Of a stretch of 64,000 nt of DNA, positions 58,299-64,000 are shown in pieces. A program made the position numbers and the translations under genes. The DNA is taken from NCBI GenBank assembly GCA_025210735.1, contig JAOARD010000041.1, forward strand, positions 1 through 64,000, given 5' to 3'. This DNA is from Bacteroidales bacterium. Lineage in GTDB: Bacteria > Bacteroidota > Bacteroidia > Bacteroidales > UBA6680. The notes under the pieces were generated by a model. It was not told where the DNA came from. It did not search any database and saw nothing but the letters and a program-made list of their open reading frames with translations. Positions within the stretch are counted from its first letter, which is position 1. The number at the start of each line of letters is the position of its first letter.

Positions 58299-61200
58299 CT
58301 ATTTCAAAGCTACTCTCTTAACAACAATATCTCCGGCTATATTCAGTTTTATCAGATATACTCCTGATTCTCTGTTGATGTAGAGTTTTATATTTTGTTG
58401 ATTATAATATGTTTTGGTTTCAATAATACTACCTGCAACATTCAAAAGCTGAACCTCAATCTCATCATAAAGTTTATTCAACTCAATATTAACAAGTCCG
58501 TCTGTTGGGTTTGGATAGATTATCACACTACCTGTTTCACTATTATTAATAGATTTTTCTGACATATCAGGGCTAATGTAACCATCTCCTGTTTCGGCAA
58601 CAGTAATTGTCAGGTTAAGTGTAGCAATTAAATGGCAACCTTCAGCGTTAACTATAGTTGTTGTGTATAATCCGCTTTCGGTATATGTTTCGCCATTGGC
58701 TATCCATGTGTAACTTTCATATGCTGTTACTACATCGGTACTGGTATTTACATCTACAGTCCAGTTATCGGTTATTCTCAAACCACCAAGAGTCAACTCA
58801 ACACTATAGTTTTTATCCTCAGTATCTGTCACTGTAAATGTTTCACTGGTTGAGATTATATCTCCGTTCTCTTTCCATGTTTTAGCAAAGTGTTTAGATC
58901 CGTCAAACCCCGGAATCTGACAGTACTCTGTTATAGACTGAACATTTACCCCTTCACTACTCATTGATCCATCAGCATAACCATTGTACGTATTACCTGA
59001 AACATCTTTCACAATAGTCAGGTTATCACCAATCTCATTAGTCATAGGATAGTAGGCTATAAGATTGTTATGTTTCGGGTGTGTACTTTTAATAGCAGTC
59101 TGTTTTAATAGTTCAACTTCATTTGAATTAAGTACAGTATTCCAGACAGAAACTTCGGTCATCTTACCTTCGTAATAGTTACTCTTAGTACTACCATCCC
59201 ACTCCTGTCCTAATGATATCTTTGCATTAGCTGTAACTGCCTGTGCGTTTGTAAAGGTTGCCTCTGCAACACCATCAACATAAATTATAGTTTCGTTAGT
59301 TGTGGCATTATAGGTATACCCAACATGGTGCCAGTTACCATCGGTTATGGTAGTTGTTGTTCTGTGTGTGTTTGAGCCATCATAAACACCAAGAACCTCA
59401 TCTGTTTGCAGCTGAAGATTACAGATATTTCCTCCACCCGATGTATTTATAGCAAATAATATCTGACTTTCGCCAGACACTGTTGTATTCTGGTTAATCC
59501 ACATAAAAACAGATCGATCTGTCCCTTCAAGAGCAGAGCTTAACGTGTCCAGATTTACCCATGTTTTATCAGACTTATCAAATGTTGCTACTGCTACATA
59601 TTCTGTAGTTGGAACATAGGTCTTCTCCTCTATCTCACAAACCTGTTCATCAGTGAATATATCAACCTCTACCTCTTTTATCTCTGCTACGCTACCTTCC
59701 GGTAATATATCCTTAACAGCAAAAGCAAATACATCCCGATCATTATCCGAATCGCCAAGACATAATAAAGTTCCATGTTTAGGTGAGAATTCGGTCAGTG
59801 ACCACAGATACTCATTATTCTCATCCAGATGAAGATCTTCAAGCCCAGGCTTCATTGCTCTTGAAACATAGTTGCGATTAATATCTAATAACTGTCCCTG
59901 CTCAGTATTTTCAGGAAATTTATAACTGAAGCAGCGTAGATAACTTGATTTATTATACCCATAACTAGATGCTGTCCATACCAGTTTGTTTTCCGGATTA
60001 TTAGGATCTGTCATGGTTGCTATACCTTGCATTTTATGAAAAACATGTGCAAAGTACGGACTGGTTTTATCTACTTTACCAGATTCAAACCACATCATAC
60101 GCTCCTTTTCAATCTCATCATCAGCTTTAACAAAAGAACCCATTACAAATCTGTTATCGTCCCAGTCATACGAAACAAAAGATGGGTTAATTGGCATACT
60201 ATCTACCTTTTCGTCCATAGCAATTATGTAACGATAGTTGTAATAATCATCCCGGTGATCAACAGGAACCTCACGGATATCACTTAACGGAAAGCGATAC
60301 AGGGCATCAATAGATCCGCGGGAGTCAGGAACATATAGTGTATCGTTTACAATAGCAAGGCCTCCGGCATGCATATCCTCAAATGTTTCAAAGTTTTGAT
60401 CAACCAACAGTACATGACGATATTTTATATTATCCATATCGGTAATATTAACAAATGATACACGTGATCCTCTATTTCCATAATATTCATCATTACAATC
60501 AACAGTATCTCTACCATACCATGAAACTACCGACCACTCCTTATTATTTCTGTTTAGCCCTGTTATACCTTGTGGCCTCCACTTAAGAGTCTTGTTATCT
60601 TCACTATTCCAACGATAGCCTTTTACGGCTGGTTCATACCTACCCAGTGCTCCAACAAGTTTGGTTGCTGTTCTGTTAAGATTCAGTTCTTCCAAAGGCA
60701 CTTTTTCATAATCGCTCGGATGAGTAGTTGGAAGAACATCCTCAACACGCATTGCAAAAACCTCTCTTTTATTAGTAAGGTTTAGTACATTCCAATATGG
60801 AGAAAATTCTGTCAAACTCCATAAATCATCAGATTCTGAAACATGTAAATCTTCAAGTCCAGGAGGGAACTTCCAGGTTGAATGTACAGAACTTTTATTA
60901 AATGGTTGCTGTTGATAAGTATTTTGAGGTAAATTAAAACTAACAGAACGCAAATAGCTATGATCTGTTAATGAGGAACCATACGAAGAAGAAAACCATA
61001 TAACCGTATTAGAAGGATTTCTGGGATCATTAATTGAGGTTATCCCTTGTAGTTCTTTAAATGCTCCAGTAAAATATGCTGTTGTTGAATCAACAGTTTC
61101 GGGAGCAAACCATAGAAAATCTGTACTATTATATCCTCCTGAAATAAATTTCTGTTGATCTCTATCATAACCAAGGTTATAATTTTTTACGGGAAGTTTA

Positions 61201-61796
61201 AAGAAAGATTCTTGCTTAAGGATGTAACGATAATCATAGAAATCACCCCTATCAGCCATAGAAACTTCCTGAATACTATCAAGACTGTATACTCTTATGG
61301 TTTTTGCTGTTCTGCTATCTGCTACATACATCTTCCCGTCTACAATTTCTATTGCATCACCATGATAGTTTGATATGGTTTCATAATTTCCATCAACTAA
61401 CAGAACATGTCTGTAATTAATATTATTCATATCTGTAACATCAACGAAACTTACTCTTACCCCTCTGTTACTATAATCAAATTCTCCGGTTAATAATTTA
61501 TCTACCTTTCTACCATACCAGGATACTACAACAAATTCTTTATTTTCTGTATTTACCGTTGTTATTCCTTGCGGCCTCCATTTAAGTGTCTCATAATCAC
61601 CCGAATTCCATCTGAAGCCTTTATAAACGTTTTTAAACTCGTTCATCCTGTTTGATGATAATTTTGTTGCTTTACGGTTCAGGTTCATGACATCAAGTGA
61701 CACGTAAGGATACGTTGTCGGATCCTGACTGTACAATTTACCGGTAATACCAACAAAGAGTAGTGCAATTAACAGTGTTTTTGTAAAAATTTTCAT
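58299..61796 (-). CDS. T9SS-secreted protein with duplicated propeller-like domain and LamG, 1165 aa
   Basis: MKIFTKTLLIALLFVGITGKLYS is a signal peptide. Residues about 30-370 and 375-720 are two copies of one domain, each with NRKATKL or NRTATKL, KGFRWNSGD or KGYRWNSED, LKWRPQGIT, VVSWYGR, NRGVRVSFV, RHVLLVD, and GLEDLH ... LWSLTEFSP. The repeating strand pattern suggests a beta-propeller; similar secreted proteins exist in actinobacteria as far as I recall, with no known activity. Residues about 735-910 form a LamG domain (WHHVGYTYNATTNETIIYVDG). The last 75 residues (VIIYPNPTDGLVNIEL ... GVYLIKLNIAGDIVVKRVALK) are a T9SS type-A sorting signal that is cleaved on export. It shares its promoter-like block with the giant genes. 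Confidence 0.88.
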   Translation of the reverse strand: MKIFTKTLLIALLFVGITGKLYSQDPTTYPYVSLDVMNLNRKATKLSSNRMNEFKNVYKGFRWNSGDYETLKWRPQGITTVNTENKEFVVVSWYGRKVDKLLTGEFDYSNRGVRVSFVDVTDMNNINYRHVLLVDGNYETISNYHGDAIEIVDGKMYVADSRTAKTIRVYSLDSIQEVSMADRGDFYDYRYILKQESFFKLPVKNYNLGYDRDQQKFISGGYNSTDFLWFAPETVDSTTAYFTGAFKELQGITSINDPRNPSNTVIWFSSSYGSSLTDHSYLRSVSFNLPQNTYQQQPFNKSSVHSTWKFPPGLEDLHVSESDDLWSLTEFSPYWNVLNLTNKREVFAMRVEDVLPTTHPSDYEKVPLEELNLNRTATKLVGALGRYEPAVKGYRWNSEDNKTLKWRPQGITGLNRNNKEWSVVSWYGRDTVDCNDEYYGNRGSRVSFVNITDMDNIKYRHVLLVDQNFETFEDMHAGGLAIVNDTLYVPDSRGSIDALYRFPLSDIREVPVDHRDDYYNYRYIIAMDEKVDSMPINPSFVSYDWDDNRFVMGSFVKADDEIEKERMMWFESGKVDKTSPYFAHVFHKMQGIATMTDPNNPENKLVWTASSYGYNKSSYLRCFSYKFPENTEQGQLLDINRNYVSRAMKPGLEDLHLDENNEYLWSLTEFSPKHGTLLCLGDSDNDRDVFAFAVKDILPEGSVAEIKEVEVDIFTDEQVCEIEEKTYVPTTEYVAVATFDKSDKTWVNLDTLSSALEGTDRSVFMWINQNTTVSGESQILFAINTSGGGNICNLQLQTDEVLGVYDGSNTHRTTTTITDGNWHHVGYTYNATTNETIIYVDGVAEATFTNAQAVTANAKISLGQEWDGSTKSNYYEGKMTEVSVWNTVLNSNEVELLKQTAIKSTHPKHNNLIAYYPMTNEIGDNLTIVKDVSGNTYNGYADGSMSSEGVNVQSITEYCQIPGFDGSKHFAKTWKENGDIISTSETFTVTDTEDKNYSVELTLGGLRITDNWTVDVNTSTDVVTAYESYTWIANGETYTESGLYTTTIVNAEGCHLIATLNLTITVAETGDGYISPDMSEKSINNSETGSVIIYPNPTDGLVNIELNKLYDEIEVQLLNVAGSIIETKTYYNQQNIKLYINRESGVYLIKLNIAGDIVVKRVALK

Positions 61797-61815
61797 TGTT
61801 TAAAATATTTAGTTA

Positions 61816-61893
61816 ATAACAAAGAACTGAATCTATGATATTTATAATTTACAAAAACTATAACACAATAACCATTAACAGGTATAGTTTTAT
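61816..61893 (-). promoter_or_regulatory. Shared promoter-like block upstream of the T9SS propeller gene
   Basis: TAGTTTTTGTAAATTATAAA ... CAGTTCTTTGTTAT with the same 28-bp gap between TTTG boxes (61852-61855 and 61820-61823). It ends only about 20 nt before the ATG, so it must be promoter rather than leader. This anchors the interpretation of the copies before the giants. Confidence 0.65.
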
Positions 61894-61931
61894 ATCTGTT
61901 TATTGCCTATAATAAAAGGGAGTCGGTACAA

Positions 61932-61950
61932 CCAAATTGTTCTAATTTGG
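61932..61950. other. Small hairpin between HAD and propeller genes
   Basis: CCAAATT-GTTCT-AATTTGG forms a 7-bp hairpin about 80 nt past the HAD stop codon on the minus strand. No U-tract follows. It may be a weak terminator or a processing site. Confidence 0.3.
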
Positions 61951-62030
61951 AATCCTTACAGTATCTCTTCTTTTATTTAGCAGTGATATTTTACTATCTT
62001 ATAATAAGAGATATATTTAAAAAAACTGAT

Positions 62031-62669
62031 TTATATTAAAGCTGTAAGATCGGAATTTGTCTTAAGATGAACAGAATATATTCCCATTTCGGTAGTTGTT
62101 TCTATATTCTCAGCACTATCATCAATAAATATTACATCGCTAGCTTTAAGGTTGTTTTCGCTAAGCACAAAATTAAATGGCTCTTTATCAGGTTTTGCGC
62201 AACCTATCTCATATGAGTAGTATATCTTGTCAAAACATCTGTTGTACAGCTCCCAAAGTCCGTTATTCTTAAGTTGTCTGGTAATATAGTCAATATGTAT
62301 CTTATTGGTATTGCTTAGCATAAATACCTTGTGTGTCTGCCTTAGTCTGTTAATTGCAATCAGGTTTCTTATAGGCAGATTCATTAACATAGCATTCCAT
62401 GCTGAGATGATAGTTTCTTGAGTTGTCTCCGGTTTACAGAACTGTTTAATACCCGATATAAAATCATGTTCTGATATTCTTCCACACTCAAAGTTTGAAA
62501 AAAGTGGATCTTTTTTTATGATATCTCCTTTTGTGAGGATATCATCTTTAAAAATTTCACTAAATTTCTCAATTGTTTTTAACGGATTTATATGATATAT
62601 AACTCCTCCCAAATCAAAAAGAAAAGCTTTTTTACAACTCAGAATATTGTCTGTAACCTTAGAGTTCAT
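62031..62669 (-). CDS. HAD-superfamily hydrolase (phosphatase-like), 212 aa
   Basis: Motif I is FLFDLGGVIY (residues about 16-25), with the nucleophile Asp but Gly in place of the usual second Asp, as is normal for the YihX/epoxide-hydrolase-N-like subgroup. Motif II is MLSNTNK (Ser/Asn), motif III is the Lys in GCAKPDKEPF, and motif IV is FIDDSAENIETTTEMG. A helical cap (residues about 30-95) follows motif I. Cytoplasmic; the likely reaction is dephosphorylation of a small sugar or nucleotide phosphate, substrate unknown. Length is typical of the family. It starts 21 nt from the divergent tRNA promoter and is followed after about 230 bp by the propeller gene, which has its own promoter-like block. 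Confidence 0.88.
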   Translation of the reverse strand: MNSKVTDNILSCKKAFLFDLGGVIYHINPLKTIEKFSEIFKDDILTKGDIIKKDPLFSNFECGRISEHDFISGIKQFCKPETTQETIISAWNAMLMNLPIRNLIAINRLRQTHKVFMLSNTNKIHIDYITRQLKNNGLWELYNRCFDKIYYSYEIGCAKPDKEPFNFVLSENNLKASDVIFIDDSAENIETTTEMGIYSVHLKTNSDLTALI

Positions 62670-62689
62670 GGCGATTTTTCAAAAATTTA

Positions 62690-62721
62690 TTTGCAATATA
62701 AAAAACAAATTCCTAATATTG
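62690..62721 (+). promoter_or_regulatory. Promoter of first tRNA copy
   Basis: TTTG (62690-62693), a 20-bp spacer and TAATATTG (62714-62721) match TTTG-N19-21-TAnnTTTG with one mismatch. The tRNA starts about 45 nt downstream. Confidence 0.6.
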
Positions 62722-62766
62722 CACTCCGAAACGGGAACAATACAGTAATGGTTGTTTCTATGTTCA

Positions 62767-62841
62767 GGGCCCATAGCTCAGTTGGTTAGTAGCACCTGAC
62801 TCATAATCAGGGGGTCGCTGGTTCGAGCCCAGCTGGGCCCA
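62767..62841 (+). tRNA. tRNA with CAT anticodon (Met elongator or Ile2), copy 1
   Basis: Acceptor GGGCCCA pairs with TGGGCCC. The anticodon arm is CCTGA-CTCATAA-TCAGG with anticodon CAT. The T arm is GCTGG-TTCGAGC-CCAGC. Discriminator A; CCA is not encoded. CAT is used both by elongator tRNA-Met and by tRNA-Ile2 (lysidine-modified), and I cannot separate these with confidence. The D region reads GCTCAGTTGGTTAGTAGC, one base longer than the usual GCTCAGTTGGTTAGAGC, which weakens the D stem; total length is 75 nt. Confidence 0.92.
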
Positions 62842-62842
62842 C

Positions 62843-62876
62843 AAAAAAGCTTCTGTTAATTCAGAAGCTTTTTTTT
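62843..62876 (+). terminator. Intrinsic terminator after tRNA copy 1
   Basis: GCTTCTG-TTAATT-CAGAAGC flanked by A6 and T8. It is a textbook hairpin with a U-tract, and it is symmetric, so it could work in both directions. Confidence 0.9.
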
Positions 62877-63000
62877 GTTTTGATACTTCTTATCTGTTCG
62901 ATCATTTTTATAACTAATTTTATATTCACCTTAAAGCATTATAAAGCAGAATTATACATGCCGATAATAAATTATTATGTATAAGATATGCTAAAAAATG

Positions 63001-63031
63001 TATGATGATTAAAAAAAATTGCCTAATATTG
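63001..63031 (+). promoter_or_regulatory. Promoter of second tRNA copy
   Basis: TATG (63001-63004), a 19-bp spacer and TAATATTG (63024-63031). The -7 box lies in the duplicated segment. The -33 box is newly supplied by flanking sequence and is weaker than that of copy 1. Confidence 0.45.
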
Positions 63032-63077
63032 CACTCCGAAACAGGAACAATACAGTAAATGATTGTTTCTACGTTCA

Positions 63078-63152
63078 GGGCCCATAGCTCAGTTGGTTAG
63101 TAGCACCTGACTCATAATCAGGGGGTCGCTGGTTCGAGCCCAGCTGGGCCCA
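63078..63152 (+). tRNA. tRNA with CAT anticodon (Met elongator or Ile2), copy 2
   Basis: Identical in sequence to the copy at 62767-62841, including the extra D-loop base. The sequence identity shows that the duplication is recent or maintained by conversion. Confidence 0.92.
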
Positions 63153-63153
63153 C

Positions 63154-63187
63154 AAAAAAAGCTTCTGTTAATTCAGAAGCTTTTTTT
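63154..63187 (+). terminator. Intrinsic terminator after tRNA copy 2
   Basis: Same GCTTCTG/CAGAAGC hairpin with A7 before and T7 after. It also faces the end of the SulP gene on the minus strand and may serve both. Confidence 0.9.
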
Positions 63188-63209
63188 GTTTTATACTATT
63201 TTATATCTC

Positions 63210-64000
63210 TTATATTTTATCAATAATGTTTTTAGCTCGTTCTACAGCAACAGTATAGGTAGGTATAATATTATCTTCGGGTATATAGTCCTCTATCCCA
63301 CTTTTCTTTAATATAACTGATACCTCATTGTTAACACCAGACAGAACAACTTCAATATTTTTATTGTTGAAATGCTTAAGCGTCTCTTTAAAGTTATGCA
63401 TTCCGGTACTATCAATAAAAGGCACATGACGCATTCTTAATATTATCACCTTTGCTTTTACATTAAGGTTAACAAGAGCTTCCTGATACTGCTTTGCTGC
63501 AGCAAAAAAGAATGGTCCGCTAATCTCAAACATATCAACACCTTTTGGCAGATCTCCATAGGTATCAATTGAGTCGGTATCGGTATCAACAGGTATTATC
63601 TTGCCAATTTTTGCCATTCTGTACATAAACAGAAGTGCCGATAGTACAATACCGATCTCTATTGCCAAAGAGAGATCAACAAGTACTGTAAGTGCAAATG
63701 TTGTAACCAACACAACAATATCATATGCTGAACCTTTTAAGATAGATCTGAATGTGCGCCACTCACTCATATTGTATGAAACAACTATAAGTATACCTGC
63801 CAGGCAAGACATTGGTATCAGCATAGCCAGTTTACCAAAAAACAGCATTATTAACAACAGAGTAACTGCATGCATTATACCTGCAATTGGAGTGCGTCCA
63901 CCATTCTTAACGTTTGTTGCTGTTCTGGCAATTGCCCCTGTAGCCGGAATACCACCAAAAACAGGTGTTATAATATTAGCCACTCCCTGAGCTATTAATT
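63210..64000 (-). CDS. SulP-family anion transporter, C-terminal part with STAS domain
   Basis: 263 residues are visible. The frame continues past the right edge: the codons before the GTG at 63983 read LIAQG, giving LIAQGVANIITPVFGGIPATG, the SulP signature around transmembrane segment 8, so this GTG is not the start. Hydrophobic segments follow (ITPVFGGI; AVTLLLIMLFFGKLAMLIPM; IVVLVTTFALTVLVDLSLAI). A cytoplasmic STAS domain (residues about 150-255 of the visible part) follows, with the typical DSTGMHNF loop around the phosphorylatable Ser. The family moves sulfate, bicarbonate or other anions across the inner membrane; the substrate is not determinable here. N-terminal half outside the window. 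Confidence 0.9.
   Translation of the reverse strand, partial: LIAQGVANIITPVFGGIPATGAIARTATNVKNGGRTPIAGIMHAVTLLLIMLFFGKLAMLIPMSCLAGILIVVSYNMSEWRTFRSILKGSAYDIVVLVTTFALTVLVDLSLAIEIGIVLSALLFMYRMAKIGKIIPVDTDTDSIDTYGDLPKGVDMFEISGPFFFAAAKQYQEALVNLNVKAKVIILRMRHVPFIDSTGMHNFKETLKHFNNKNIEVVLSGVNNEVSVILKKSGIEDYIPEDNIIPTYTVAVERAKNIIDKI

Larger units (their letters stand above)
62711..62876 (+). repeat. Duplicated tRNA cassette, copy 1
   Basis: The -7 box, leader, tRNA and terminator are repeated almost unchanged at 63021-63187, an offset of 310-311 bp. The 144 bp between the copies are AT-rich with no visible gene. Confidence 0.85.
63021..63187 (+). repeat. Duplicated tRNA cassette, copy 2
   Basis: Second copy of the segment at 62711-62876. 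Leader differences are few (for example gggaac versus aggaac, and one inserted base). Confidence 0.85.

Noticed and set aside
61963..62012. ATCTCTT ... AAGAGAT as a terminator after the HAD gene
   Set aside because: The 7-bp arms are separated by 36 nt in very AT-rich sequence, so chance pairing is likely.
62592..62789. Plus-strand 65-codon reading frame over the HAD start and tRNA promoter
   Set aside because: It is antisense to HAD motif I and runs into the tRNA gene; it has no coding features of its own.
63981..63983. GTG as the start of a short STAS/SulP gene
   Set aside because: The frame stays open to the window edge with LIAQG in the usual SulP context, so this is an internal Val.

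Overview
The window is AT-rich, densely coded bacterial DNA that looks like Bacteroidota. The evidence is a type IX secretion (T9SS) type-A C-terminal signal on one gene, promoters of the TTTG / TAnnTTTG kind, Bacteroidota-style secreted LamG and fibrinogen-like (YCDMTTDGGGW) proteins, and an absence of obvious Shine-Dalgarno sites. A marine or sediment Bacteroidales/Marinilabiliales-type host is a guess, not something the sequence proves.

Layout. About 50 kb is taken up by a tandem, same-strand (minus) array of five giant paralogous genes: A (1-9237, 3' end outside the window), B (10665-22796, 4043 aa), C (23979-36092, 4037 aa), D (36565-45684, 3039 aa) and E (46080-57488, 3802 aa). All have an N-terminal signal peptide and draw on the same parts in the same order: LamG domains nested inside split Ig-like domains (absent from A), then a block of fibrinogen-like GGGWT modules, then one to three Ig + LamG + SPRY-like units, and finally a nearly invariant C-terminal Ig + LamG module ending in RRRLIVVETQ. 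Two plus-strand genes sit between the giants: an unrecognised protein (9706-10392) and a VOC/glyoxalase-like protein (23175-23819). To the right lie a small two-helix membrane protein (57768-58229), a 1165-aa T9SS-secreted protein with a duplicated propeller-like domain (58299-61796), a HAD phosphatase (62031-62669), a duplicated CAT-anticodon tRNA with promoters and terminators (62690-63187), and the C-terminal part of a SulP transporter (63210-64000).

How it fits together. Upstream of all five giants and of the T9SS propeller gene there is the same block of about 80 bp, with two TTTG boxes exactly 28 bp apart in each of the four copies I measured and apparently in all six. This suggests one regulon of cell-surface proteins. 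Each giant whose 3' end is visible ends in an array of a 16-bp repeat (GTAGAGATGAAYRRYY) whose first units encode the last residues and the stop codon; every array has one perfect 28-bp palindrome. The giants lack the T9SS type-A tail seen on their neighbour, so their shared C-terminal module is the best candidate for a different sorting or anchoring signal. Near-identity of this module, 918-bp in-gene tandem repeats and modules shared between genes point to module shuffling and gene conversion. The exact function (adhesin, matrix or recognition protein) cannot be read from sequence alone.
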